Part shown: in pieces, positions 25,977 through 34,617 of the stretch | How positions within the stretch are numbered: position 1 is the first letter of the stretch | Layout: each line of letters begins with the position of its first letter | Assembly: GCF_027912415.1 (NCBI RefSeq) | Contig: NZ_CP115175.1 | Span: forward strand, 868,001 to 932,000 | Length of the DNA stretch: 64,000 nt | Reading direction: 5' to 3' | Source: Homoserinibacter sp. YIM 151385 | Lineage (GTDB): Bacteria; Actinomycetota; Actinomycetes; Actinomycetales; Microbacteriaceae | Position numbers and translations under genes: made by a program | The notes under the pieces: generated by a model | What the model saw: the letters and a program-made list of their open reading frames with translations, nothing else | What the model was told of the DNA's origin: nothing | Databases searched by the model: none

Positions 25977-27305
25977 CTACCTCCGGCGACGCCGTGCCAG
26001 GAGGATGACGACGACGACCACCCCGAGGACGGCCGCTGCCGCGAGCAGGCCGAGGATCACGAAGATGCCCGCCGGGAGGGGGCTCTCCTCGCCCGCCCCC
26101 TCCTGCGTCGCCTGGGCCGATCCGTCGCCGTCGAGGGGATAGTCCCAGGTGCCGTCGGTGAAGATGCCGTCCTCGAAGTCCTGCAGGAGCGGCCAGGTCC
26201 CCGGTTCGTCGCGCAGCAGCGGGTTCTCGTCGACGAAGGTCGTCGGATCGGTCGCCATCATGGTGCGGGGGCTGACGAATCCGTACCCGTTCTCATCCGT
26301 CCGGACGAGATCAGGGTTGCCGCCGTCTGCTCCCCGCACGAGCGCCTGGATCAGCTGGTCGCCGGTCGCCTCGGGGTAGGCCGATTTGAGCAGCGCGAGC
26401 AGGCCGCCGGTGTAGGCCGTCGCAGGCGAGTTGGAGGCCGCCCAGTAGAATCGCTCGCTCCACGCTCCGGTGCCCCGCTCATACGTGACGTAGCCGGTTC
26501 CCGGAGCGATCACCGTGATCCACGGAGCGATGACGGGATCGTCACGCTGACCGTCCTGTGTCGCGTTCTCGACCGAGACGACACCGTTGAACTGATCGAT
26601 CCGGATACTGCTGGAACTCGATTCGAGCGCCAGCTCGCTGATGTTGCTGTTCCCCGCCACCACGACGATGCCCGAGTTCATCGCCTGGATCAGGGCCGTC
26701 ACGGCCTGCGAACCGTAGGAGCGTGAGATGCCGGTGACGATGAGGTCGACGTCACGATCGATGGCGTCGAGGATCGAGTCCCGGAGCAGCTCGGTGCTCT
26801 TCTCGCACGTGAAGTCCTCTTCGACCGTGGGGGTCATCGGGTCCTCCGACGCCACGTCGTAGGAGACGATCGTCGCGTCCGGAACGATCCCGGGCACACC
26901 GGGCTGACCGTCGACCGGTTCGCCGTTGCCCACCAGCACCGCGGCCAGCTGGGTCCCATGCGTCGCCTCCACGTCGTCGTGCAGACCGCTCACCGTCCCC
27001 TCGCCGTCCGGGCAGGAGAACTCGGTCCCCACGATGTCGGCGCCGCGCAGCGCAGGAGCGTCCGGGTTCACACCCGAGTCGAGCAGCGCGATGCTCACGC
27101 CCTCGCCGGTGGCCGTCTCGTGGAGCTCGGAGATGCCCGTGTCCTCGAAGTACCACAGCTCGTCGTCGTCCGAGCCCAGGGACGGCTCGGCGTGCGCGAG
27201 CGACGGCGCGACCACCAGGGCCGTGGCCACCGTCGCCGTCAGGAGGGCACGAACCCCTCGACGCCCGCCGACCGCGGTGAGAATCCGTGTGCGGCCGTGA
27301 CTCAT
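25977..27305 (-). CDS. Membrane-anchored S8 serine protease, mycosin type
   Basis: The 442-residue protein has a signal peptide (1-39, ending AHA), a subtilase domain with catalytic D76 (ALLDSG), H116 (THGT) and S293 (SNSPATA), oxyanion N219, a Pro/Gly/Asp-rich linker, and a C-terminal transmembrane helix (about 413-436) followed by RRRRR. This is the layout of mycosins (MycP), the type VII secretion-associated proteases. No ESX core gene (eccC, eccD, WXG100) lies nearby. The usual GTS at the serine is SNS here; the catalytic Ser itself is kept. Confidence 0.88.
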   Translation of the reverse strand: MSHGRTRILTAVGGRRGVRALLTATVATALVVAPSLAHAEPSLGSDDDELWYFEDTGISELHETATGEGVSIALLDSGVNPDAPALRGADIVGTEFSCPDGEGTVSGLHDDVEATHGTQLAAVLVGNGEPVDGQPGVPGIVPDATIVSYDVASEDPMTPTVEEDFTCEKSTELLRDSILDAIDRDVDLIVTGISRSYGSQAVTALIQAMNSGIVVVAGNSNISELALESSSSSIRIDQFNGVVSVENATQDGQRDDPVIAPWITVIAPGTGYVTYERGTGAWSERFYWAASNSPATAYTGGLLALLKSAYPEATGDQLIQALVRGADGGNPDLVRTDENGYGFVSPRTMMATDPTTFVDENPLLRDEPGTWPLLQDFEDGIFTDGTWDYPLDGDGSAQATQEGAGEESPLPAGIFVILGLLAAAAVLGVVVVVILLARRRRR

Positions 27306-27980
27306 CGACGCTCCCTTGGCTTTCCTGTCTGATGCTCAGGACTCATCCTACGGAGGATCCGTGTGCCGTCCCGCCTCGGCTCTCGCCTTCGGATCGCGGC
27401 AGTCCGTCGCAGGACGAGCGTGTCGCGGATGCCAGATCGAAGACACCTCGTACTCGCAAACGATCCGTGTGAGGGACAGCCCGAATGCCAGGACCCCCGG
27501 TCGACCTGCCAATGAGTTCCGCAACACGCCCCAGCCGCGAATCGCCGTCACTCCGGAATCAGGGCACGAGCATGCTGGATCGACCCGCGGATCGACCGGC
27601 GCGCGGGCTCGTCTTAGCCGGCGCAGGGAGCCGTCGAGGCGCTGCAGCGACCTACTGAACATCGGCCTCGACCGCCGCATCACCCTCGCGGACGACTCGG
27701 TCACCATCGGAGATCGGTGGACGTACGTGGCGCTCGGCCTCGACGAGCGAGAAGACCATCGCACCGCTCGTTCGCGTGCTCGGCAGCTGCCGATTCGATC
27801 GCGGATCTCCGGCGCGAGCTGGCCCTCACCGCACCGCTGATCGCTATCACGAGCGCCGGACGGGAGACAGCATCTCATCAGGACGTTTCCGTCGGGCTGA
27901 CAGGACTTGAACCTGCGCCCCCTTGACCCCCAGGTGCCGGAATCGACGGCTCTACCGCCTCTGACCTCGGGTTTTGTGCT
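27306..27980. other. 675-bp gap with the distal attachment-site repeat
   Basis: The gap lies between the mycosin and the micro-ORF and contains the tRNA-Pro-derived repeat at 27891-27933, which marks the left end of the genomic island. Open frames here (for example a plus-strand frame around 27640-27800) match no family I recognise. Nothing else is supported. Confidence 0.5.
27891..27933. repeat. Distal att repeat: 43-bp copy of the tRNA-Pro 3' half
   Basis: These 43 bases match 41074-41116 at 41 positions (mismatches at 27906 and 27918) and in the same orientation. They correspond to the tRNA-Pro(GGG) sequence from the anticodon loop to the 3' end. Homology stops exactly after CCCCCAG. A direct repeat of a tRNA 3' half is the usual scar of site-specific integration by a tyrosine recombinase. 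Confidence 0.85.
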
Positions 27981-28115
27981 TCATCCGGTTGCTCTCGGCA
28001 TCTCGTTTTGCAGCGTTTGCAGGCTGTTGGTCACTTGATTGGTCCACTTCGGCCAGTCACCCTCCATTCCGCTTCTGGCGGGATCGCCACCGCGAGGAGT
28101 CTGCACGTGCATCAT
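27981..28115 (-). CDS. 44-residue micro-ORF translationally coupled to the patatin gene
   Basis: The ATG at 28115 overlaps the patatin stop as ATGA (28112-28115), the same coupling used between MBL and E1 and between E1 and patatin. The 44 residues begin MMHVQTPRGG, contain a probable amphipathic segment 'DWPKWTNQVTNSLQTLQNEM' (about 20-39) and end in PRATG, that is, with a C-terminal glycine. It matches no family I know and is too short for a ubiquitin-like fold. The coupling argues that it is real; a chance ORF at an ATGA remains possible. If real it ends the operon. Confidence 0.45.
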   Translation of the reverse strand: MMHVQTPRGGDPARSGMEGDWPKWTNQVTNSLQTLQNEMPRATG

Positions 28116-29185
28116 GCGCCGAGGGCGGGTGTGTAGGCGTTGATCAGTGAGCGTGTCAGTTGCTCACCGCGAATGACGATCGCATCCAGATCGCTCTTGG
28201 TCATCGCCGCGAAGTTCGTGGGATAAGCGTGCACCGTGCCTCGTGGGATCAGGTCGGCCATAGGGGTTGGGAGCCGGTCGTCATGCATGCCGAGGTAGAC
28301 ATGAAGAAATCCCTTGATCTCCGCTGCCTCTCCAATCGAGTGAATTCGGCTTCGCGCAGCGTCCTGCGACTTCGTGTGAGTGATGTCGAAGCTCTGCGCG
28401 AGTCGTCCAGTAAGGAAGCGAGCTGGGGTTTGTTCACCGCGACCTCGACCAGCATCGACTGCGATGATGTAGTCGAGGTCGTAGACATGAGGGCTGTAGC
28501 GGGTAGACCGACCGGGCAGCAGGGGCGCGAGGCCCAGGTTGTCGTAAACACCGCCGTCGGTCATCGCCAGCTCTTCGTGGTGGCGCGTGCCATCGGTTCG
28601 TTGAAACACGTATCGCCGATGCAAGACGGGTAGCAGGACGGGGAAGGCTGCTGAGGCTGCGACGGCATCGGCCACGGGCACCTCATCAACGATCCGCCCG
28701 TAGGGGGAAGAGGCGCTGAGGGCGCTGCCGAACCTGACGGCGTTACCGGTTCTCATGTCGGTCGCAGAGATGACAGTGTCCAGGCCGGCGTGCCTGACCT
28801 CGGTCATCTTCTGGGCGCCGAAGGGGCGCGAGGCCAGTGCCTCAACCAGCGCGTCCGTACGGGAGTACGAGCGACCTTGCCGAGTGCCGAGAGCACGCAT
28901 TGTGCTCAGTGTTGCTCGACAGGCGGCGCGTGGAGTAAAAGCGCGGCGCGCCAGTTCGGCTTGTAGGCCCCTTCGGAGCAGAGCGGTGACGGTGTCGTCG
29001 AACTCATCGAATCGCTGAGGTCCGTACGCCCACATTGCGGTCAGGAGGCTGCCGCCGCTGATGCCTGACACGACATTGACCTTGTCGAGCACGTCGCGGT
29101 CATGGAGGGCTCGGAGAGCACCGAGGCCGAATGCTGTGGCGCGGAACCCTCCCCCGGAGAGGGCAAGACCGATCTTCGTAGTCAT
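28112..29185 (-). CDS. Patatin-like phospholipase (CapV-like effector candidate)
   Basis: The 357-residue patatin has all catalytic elements: oxyanion loop GGGFR (11-15), nucleophile S43 in G-I-S-G-G, and the dyad aspartate D210 in DGG. Patatin phospholipases are known membrane-degrading effectors of bacterial immunity (CapV in CBASS). No signal peptide is seen, so it would act on the membrane from inside. Its ATG overlaps the stop of the E2-E1-JAB gene (29182-29185). Its neighbours suggest it is the killing effector of this operon; how it would be triggered without a CD-NTase is unclear. Confidence 0.88.
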   Translation of the reverse strand: MTTKIGLALSGGGFRATAFGLGALRALHDRDVLDKVNVVSGISGGSLLTAMWAYGPQRFDEFDDTVTALLRRGLQAELARRAFTPRAACRATLSTMRALGTRQGRSYSRTDALVEALASRPFGAQKMTEVRHAGLDTVISATDMRTGNAVRFGSALSASSPYGRIVDEVPVADAVAASAAFPVLLPVLHRRYVFQRTDGTRHHEELAMTDGGVYDNLGLAPLLPGRSTRYSPHVYDLDYIIAVDAGRGRGEQTPARFLTGRLAQSFDITHTKSQDAARSRIHSIGEAAEIKGFLHVYLGMHDDRLPTPMADLIPRGTVHAYPTNFAAMTKSDLDAIVIRGEQLTRSLINAYTPALGA

Positions 29186-31656
29186 CGGTCACCACCTGGA
29201 GCTTCTTGCTCCTCTTCGTCAGAAGTTCTCTGGCTCGGGTAGGCGTAGCCGCCGGGGAACCACGCACCCGGCGAGATGAGATGAAGTGCCGTCGGCGTCT
29301 CAGGTCGGGTTGTGGTCGCGCGGCTCACCACGCGCACGTAGAGATCCGGCGGTGTTCCTGTCTCCAACCAGCTCCGCCAGGTGCTTCCCCTGCCACCAAG
29401 AATCAGCATGACGGCTCTGCGCCCAGTGCCGTCGGGCGACACGATGTCGGCCATACCGTCCTCGTCGGTGGGGCTCGGGGCGGCGAGTCCGTGCGGATGG
29501 GTGTGCCACATCCCGACGAATCCGATCCGATCGACGGTCGCGGTGCGGATGCTCGTGACGATGTCCTGGGTGCCCTCGATGCCGTGGTCGAAGTACGCGG
29601 CTGAAAGGTGGCTGTCGGGCGATGGGCCGGTAGCGGCATCGATGTAGACGGTCTGGGTGGCTTCGTCGAGGCTGCCCAGGATCATCCCACCGGTCTCGAC
29701 TCGCGTCCCTCGTACTCGTAGTCCTCGCCGTGCCTCGGTGCGCATCTCGGCAAGCGCCCGTTCGCTGATGCGGACTTCATAATCGCCGGTGTGGTCCGTG
29801 AGTGTGATGTCGTTCTGCCAGATCAGCGGCACGGGGCAGATGCCTGATGCTGTGGGTGCAAGATCAGAGCCGATCGCGGACATCGGTGCTGTGTTCGCGT
29901 CGGCAACGGCGGCGAGGGCGGCGGAGAACAGCGCGGATGCAAGCGACGTGACTTCGCTTGCTGCGCCGGTGAAGGTTGGTGCTGAGCAGCCTGGCTCTGG
30001 GAAGAACCGATCAGTGCGCGGCGGGTTCGGGAACAGGTCTTCTGCGATGGCGCTCCAGCCCGCGGGCGGGTTAGTGACGGTGTCGATGGCAACGCGCCGC
30101 AGAATGTCGTGGCCACTTCCGGTGGCGCCCGGCATCGATACCGTGGCGACGCCGCGCTGCGCGGTGTGTCCGAACAGCGCGCTGATCGTCGGTGGCCATT
30201 GTCCGCGTGTAGCTGCACGTGCTCGTTCGATCCCGACCCGCACTCCCACGTCGGCCGTCGCGTCGATGATGAGATCGTACTGGAGCAGAGTTTCAGGGGT
30301 CGAGAGCGTGCCAGTCACGATATTGTCCCGCGCGCTCGTGACCGAGAGGTCCCGGCGGATACGAGCCAGCCTCTGCGCCAATCGTTCGGCCTTGTTGTAG
30401 CCGATGTCCGCGTCGTCGTACGGCTGCCTGACCAGGATTCCGGGTGTGACAACGCCCTTGTCGACGACGTGCAGTTGCGCCGCTCCGGCGCGTACGCAGT
30501 GTTCAGCGATCGGTGCCCCGAGTGCTCCGCAGCCCAAGATCAACACCTTGCGCCCAGCGAGCCACTGGGCGGGCGATCCGGAGTCGCGGCGACGTGTCAC
30601 CTCCGATCGGGCCTCGTGAATGACCATCCACTGAATCTTGGCGAGACCTAGCCAGGTGTCTGCCAGGTCTCGCACCCGTTGGGTGAGTTCGACGTGTTCC
30701 GGGCTGACGTCTTGGAGCAGATCGGTGATCTGCTCACCAAGGTCGTCCAGGTGCCAGGCCGTGATGTGGGCCAGTGGCTGCCCGGGTTCGAGCCTGCGCG
30801 CGGGAGTGCCGAGCAACATCATGGCGGGTGCGGCGCCGTCTCCGTCGAGTGCGACACCAACTGCTTTGTTGATGGTGCGAGCGCTCACGAGGGCCCTGAG
30901 CAGTTCATCGCGGCTGTACCCGTAAGTGTCGAGAGCCGCGGCGAGGGCTTCCGCTGTGCCGGGGTACTCCATGTCGAGGGTGTCGCTAATCAAGACCAGC
31001 GGAGCGACGAAGAGCGCAGTGCCGCGGTCGTCGCGCGCTGGCAGTTCGTCAGCCACGAACCGTTCGTATATTTGCTGGCCAGTCAGCCACTCCAGGACAT
31101 CGATCCGTTCGCCGTACTGTGCGCACCAGGCGTACAGAAGGCGCACTCGCGCAGAGTCGGGTTCCGCTTCCGCCCAAGGAACCAGGTCGCCCAAGTCGGG
31201 GCGAACGACTACCCAGCCGTTCTTGTACGAGCTGTACGCGACCGGCGGATGCAGCGGCTGGCCGGCCGGATCGAGTTCGCCGGCCGCGGCACGCTGCAGC
31301 CACAGGTTGAGTCGCGCGATCAGACCGCGCATCCCGTCCGCAGGATTCCACTCGACGGAAGGAGCCGCATACAGACACAGGACGCGCCCCCACTGCACAT
31401 GTGGCGTCCCCGCCCAGCGGCGGTGCGTGACATAGACGTCCGGGTGCAGATACGGAAAGGACGAGCCGACCACGATCTCGAATCGTTCGCGGGCGCGCAC
31501 GCGGATGCCCGGCTCACTCGTCACGATCCCGGACGTATCGAGCGAGATAGTGAAGGTGGTTAGGCCCTTCTCATCATTCTCGACCTCCAGTAACTGAATC
31601 GCACCACCGCTGACTTCGGCGAGGTCGGAAAGTTGCCGGTGGGCCAGCTCGCTCAA
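29182..31656 (-). CDS. E2-E1-JAB tri-domain ubiquitin-like conjugation/deconjugation protein
   Basis: The 824-residue polypeptide fuses three activities that are usually separate. Residues 1-140 are an E2 fold: 'FPYLHPDVYV', then catalytic C94 in RVLCLY and the following W103. About 350-600 is a ThiF/E1 adenylation domain with 'VLILGCGALG' (glycines 375-380), D399 of the ATP-ribose site, and a late C557 in EPGCSAP that suits the E1 thioester cysteine. About 625-780 is a JAB/MPN peptidase with E655 (ETGGMILG) and the JAMM motif H718-x-H720-P...S728..D731. All catalytic residues are present. This corresponds to CBASS Cap2 plus Cap3 in one chain. It overlaps both neighbours by ATGA. Confidence 0.92.
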   Translation of the reverse strand: MSELAHRQLSDLAEVSGGAIQLLEVENDEKGLTTFTISLDTSGIVTSEPGIRVRARERFEIVVGSSFPYLHPDVYVTHRRWAGTPHVQWGRVLCLYAAPSVEWNPADGMRGLIARLNLWLQRAAAGELDPAGQPLHPPVAYSSYKNGWVVVRPDLGDLVPWAEAEPDSARVRLLYAWCAQYGERIDVLEWLTGQQIYERFVADELPARDDRGTALFVAPLVLISDTLDMEYPGTAEALAAALDTYGYSRDELLRALVSARTINKAVGVALDGDGAAPAMMLLGTPARRLEPGQPLAHITAWHLDDLGEQITDLLQDVSPEHVELTQRVRDLADTWLGLAKIQWMVIHEARSEVTRRRDSGSPAQWLAGRKVLILGCGALGAPIAEHCVRAGAAQLHVVDKGVVTPGILVRQPYDDADIGYNKAERLAQRLARIRRDLSVTSARDNIVTGTLSTPETLLQYDLIIDATADVGVRVGIERARAATRGQWPPTISALFGHTAQRGVATVSMPGATGSGHDILRRVAIDTVTNPPAGWSAIAEDLFPNPPRTDRFFPEPGCSAPTFTGAASEVTSLASALFSAALAAVADANTAPMSAIGSDLAPTASGICPVPLIWQNDITLTDHTGDYEVRISERALAEMRTEARRGLRVRGTRVETGGMILGSLDEATQTVYIDAATGPSPDSHLSAAYFDHGIEGTQDIVTSIRTATVDRIGFVGMWHTHPHGLAAPSPTDEDGMADIVSPDGTGRRAVMLILGGRGSTWRSWLETGTPPDLYVRVVSRATTTRPETPTALHLISPGAWFPGGYAYPSQRTSDEEEQEAPGGDR

Positions 31657-32969
31657 CGACCGAACCCGACCGGCGTCTCCGGGGCGCTGTTGCCACCTCG
31701 GTCGGCAGCAACCGCCGCGTCAACACGCTCCGGGCCGGCACCCGAAGGCGCAGCGCTGGCTGTAGCGGCTGGAATTGCGTTCCCGACAGCGACAGCGGCT
31801 GCTGTGATGGCAGCGAACCTGCGACCAGTCGCAGAAGCTGCGAGCTCGACCTTGGCCTCGGTCGCCGCGCGGCTGACGAGGTCGCCCCGAATGACCCGTG
31901 CGCCAGCCGCGTCGACACCGAACACGACCGGAGACGGCGCTGCCTCATCGACCCACGACATAGTGCAGATGACCTCGTCCGCGATCTCTGCGTACCGGTC
32001 TGCCGCCATCCTATGCGGCGGGTTGTGTCCGTCCACGTCCACGTCGGGAAACACGGCGCTGCTGCAGACGACGGCTCCGTTCGGGCGGGCGTTGCGCTCG
32101 AACGCGTTGAGCACATCCATCTGGAGCTGTTCGTTGCCGTCAAGATCCTTCTTGTACATCACGCGCTTGGAGCAGTGGTGAGGTGCCAGAAGCAGATCCC
32201 AAGAAAGATACTGCTCACGGTTGTAGTACTCGCTGTAGTTGAAGATCTTCATGATCGTGTCGTGAGCCAAGTCGCCGAACAGCAGCACTTTGCCGTCAAT
32301 ACCCGTCTCGTCCGTCAAGGTGACCTGCATGGACAAGGATGTCTCGTTCCGCGCCGCCGCCGCATCGTCCTTGAACGGCGCATGGATGAATGCCTCAAAC
32401 ACGCCCGCACGCTCGTGCCCGTCAAGCACGGTCAACGACTGGCCCGGCCACGCCAGGTACGCATCCGGCAGCTCGTCATAGGCGTGGGAGCTGTGTTCGT
32501 CGTCGTAGCCGATAACACGGATATGATCACCACTTGCAGGGACACCTCCAGCGTTCACGGCATCCATCGTTGCCGCGATGCGCCGCTCTGACTCCTCCCG
32601 GAACGCAATCGCGTCGTTGCACAGTTCCGGCGCGTCCGGATCGTTGTACTCACGCCACAGCCGAGGGGTCGACCACAACTCGCCGATCCTGACGCGCTCC
32701 AGCAAGTCCGCGAAGCCCAGGCAATGGTCTTTATCAACGTGCGTCAGCGCGAAGGTCGCCAAGTACGGCAGACCGTCCACCACCGGCAACGCGTCAACGA
32801 GCCGGTCAACCACCGCAACCTCCGGCGTGGCCTCGTCATTTGCCTTCGCCATGTCGTGCAGATCGACCTGCAGCACGACAAGATCGTCGATGACTACAGT
32901 CGTGCTGTCGCCGGTCCCAACCGGCCAGAACACCACACCACGGGCTGGAAGCCCCTCAGACTGGTACAT
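31653..32969 (-). CDS. Metallo-beta-lactamase-fold protein with disordered C-terminal tail
   Basis: The 438-residue protein has an MBL domain close to the ComEC/competence type: 'GTGDSTTVVID' (18-28), the metal motif THVDKDH at 76-82 (H-x-D-x-D-H, second His replaced by Asp), NETSLSM (208-214), FGD (231-233) and APHHCSK (262-268). After about residue 366 comes a low-complexity Ala-rich tail ending in PVGFGR. No signal peptide. It is the first gene of the MBL/E2-E1-JAB/patatin unit, occupying the place a CD-NTase has in CBASS. The tail may be the conjugation or processing target; this is inference. Confidence 0.82.
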   Translation of the reverse strand: MYQSEGLPARGVVFWPVGTGDSTTVVIDDLVVLQVDLHDMAKANDEATPEVAVVDRLVDALPVVDGLPYLATFALTHVDKDHCLGFADLLERVRIGELWSTPRLWREYNDPDAPELCNDAIAFREESERRIAATMDAVNAGGVPASGDHIRVIGYDDEHSSHAYDELPDAYLAWPGQSLTVLDGHERAGVFEAFIHAPFKDDAAAARNETSLSMQVTLTDETGIDGKVLLFGDLAHDTIMKIFNYSEYYNREQYLSWDLLLAPHHCSKRVMYKKDLDGNEQLQMDVLNAFERNARPNGAVVCSSAVFPDVDVDGHNPPHRMAADRYAEIADEVICTMSWVDEAAPSPVVFGVDAAGARVIRGDLVSRAATEAKVELAASATGRRFAAITAAAVAVGNAIPAATASAAPSGAGPERVDAAVAADRGGNSAPETPVGFGR

Positions 32970-33067
32970 GTGCTGCCTCTCCGCCGGAGTTCGTCGGGCC
33001 CGACTCCAGGCTTGTGATGAGGCTAGCCGCGGGCACCGACATCATGACTGCGGCGGCAGAGCGAACC

Positions 33068-33094
33068 ACGACCCAAGGTGCGGGAATGGGTCGT
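33068..33094 (-). terminator. Hairpin after the AlbA_2-like gene
   Basis: ACGACCC (33068-33074) and GGGTCGT (33088-33094) form a 7-bp stem with a 13-base loop, directly beyond the AlbA_2 gene stop on the minus strand. There is no T-run, so it is a weak attenuator or mRNA-end stabiliser rather than a strong terminator. Confidence 0.35.
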
Positions 33095-33095
33095 C

Positions 33096-34565
33096 TCAGT
33101 CGAGATTGAAGAAGTCGCGGATCAGGTTCGTAAGATGAGTCGGCTCGGCGATCGTCACCTGGACGGCGCCGGTGAACAGTTGGTTGTAGCCTCGGGCGGT
33201 CGCTGTCCAGGTGCCTTGTATCTGCTCGGGCGCCTCACCGCGGATGAGAAGAACCGCCTCACCGTCCTCTGTTTGGAAGGTTGCCTCCGGGCGGAGGTCT
33301 CCGACGACAACTTCAACATCGACCGAGCCGGTCGTCTTCCAGGAAGCGTCGGGTGGCACGTATGGACGGGGCGCGTAGGGCTGGGATGCGATCGACGTCG
33401 CGAGGCTGGCGGAATAGCCGGCGTGGAGACCGAGGTCTCGTTTCCAAGGCCCCCATTTGCGAGGTGGAGGGGGCAACTTGAGGTCTTGCCAGTCGGGTCC
33501 GTCTCCGTAGCCTTGGCGTTCTTCGGCTTCAACGGCGCCGTCGAGGTGCAGCTTCACTTCTACGTCGTGCAGGAACGTCTGGGTCTTGTTGACGACGGTT
33601 ACCTCGTTCGCGGGCAGGGCGTGGACGGCGAACAGTTCGACAGCTTCTGCCCATGCGGCGCGGAACTGTTCCTCCCAGGCATCGATCTCGGCGCGGTACT
33701 CATCCTCCGAGCGCTTCTCCGGCTCTTCCGTGGCGGTGAAGGCAGCAAAGCGGCTCGCGGCCGACGTCTGGTCGGCGAGGAGGCGCGAGAGAGCTGACGA
33801 GGCTCCCATGGCCGCGCGAAAGCCGTCGGATGACCCCATCGCGAATCCTGTGGCTGGCGACTGCTTGGGTTCCGGTTTCGGGAGCGCAGCGAGGAGGCGT
33901 TGGCGCGCGTTGGTGATGAGGTCGTCGACGGTCTGCTCGTCGATGATGAGGGGAACGACGGTGCCAACGACCGCGACATCGAGTTCGACGGGGGCTGGCG
34001 GGCGTGAGGCTCCGCGTGCCATCAGCAGATCGAGTTCATCGGCGTTTGCCTCGCGGGTCTCACCGTCGCCCCGGTAGTAGATGCGCCCGCTTTGGAGTCC
34101 TTCGCCGTTGGATCGGCAGATGAACGGTGGCTGACCTACCTGCGGTGGGTCGACAAGGATGACCAAGACCTGGTTCGTCGAGCCTTCCACCGGGACGCGC
34201 ACGACGTCCCAGTGAGGGCCGGCCGCGCCGAGGAACGGCTGAATCACCTGGGACAGTGCGAGCATCTCGATCGGCGGTATGCCTTCGATGCCCTGCTTGG
34301 CAATGCCGACGATCATCACGCCGTAGCCCTCGAAGGCCTCAGCGGCGCGATCGGGCAACCGGTTCGCGGCGCCGAGGATGAACTTCGCCACCTTGGCCTT
34401 GTCCACTTTCGTCGCGAGGTCGGGCGGCCCCTTCAGTTCGAGGTAGTGACGTTCTGCGAGATCGCCGGTGTCTGCGACGGCAGCAACGAGCTGGGCGGCA
34501 GCCAGCTCGCCGCGCGGCGCCCGAGTGAGGTCGATGGCGGCGGCCTGGTCTTCGTTCGCGCTCAT
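33096..34565 (-). CDS. AlbA_2/Schlafen-like domain protein of the defence operon
   Basis: The 489-residue protein starts 'MSANEDQAAAIDLTRAPRGE' at 34565. Residues about 30-170 resemble a divergent AlbA_2 (Schlafen AAA_4-like) domain: 'YLELKGPPD', then 'AKFILGAANRLPD' and 'YGVMIVGIAKQGI', matching the family pattern E-K...ia.f.aa.aN...G.l.iGv. The remainder (helical centre at 230-330, C-terminal beta-rich part) matches nothing I recognise. It follows the subtilase gene by 52 bp on the same strand and is probably co-transcribed. AlbA_2 proteins are often nucleic-acid binders in antiviral loci; the role here is unknown. Confidence 0.65.
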   Translation of the reverse strand: MSANEDQAAAIDLTRAPRGELAAAQLVAAVADTGDLAERHYLELKGPPDLATKVDKAKVAKFILGAANRLPDRAAEAFEGYGVMIVGIAKQGIEGIPPIEMLALSQVIQPFLGAAGPHWDVVRVPVEGSTNQVLVILVDPPQVGQPPFICRSNGEGLQSGRIYYRGDGETREANADELDLLMARGASRPPAPVELDVAVVGTVVPLIIDEQTVDDLITNARQRLLAALPKPEPKQSPATGFAMGSSDGFRAAMGASSALSRLLADQTSAASRFAAFTATEEPEKRSEDEYRAEIDAWEEQFRAAWAEAVELFAVHALPANEVTVVNKTQTFLHDVEVKLHLDGAVEAEERQGYGDGPDWQDLKLPPPPRKWGPWKRDLGLHAGYSASLATSIASQPYAPRPYVPPDASWKTTGSVDVEVVVGDLRPEATFQTEDGEAVLLIRGEAPEQIQGTWTATARGYNQLFTGAVQVTIAEPTHLTNLIRDFFNLD

Positions 34566-34617
34566 ACGGCCTCGATTCTGCGTGGTGCGGGCGTTGAGCG
34601 GCCTGTCGTCGTGGGCA

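Noticed and set aside
27316-27840. Plus-strand open frame of 174 codons left of the island
   Set aside because: It has no recognisable domain, no convincing ribosome site and shadow-like composition; insufficient evidence for a gene.
27891-27970. Possible second functional tRNA gene at the distal att repeat
   Set aside because: The 3' half matches tRNA-Pro, but the 5' half does not pair with the acceptor or anticodon strands. It is a 3'-half duplication followed by unrelated sequence.
28112-32969. Labelling the E2-E1-JAB/patatin genes as ordinary type II CBASS
   Set aside because: No CD-NTase (no GS...DxD nucleotidyltransferase pattern) is encoded anywhere in the island, so only the ancillary and effector parts match.
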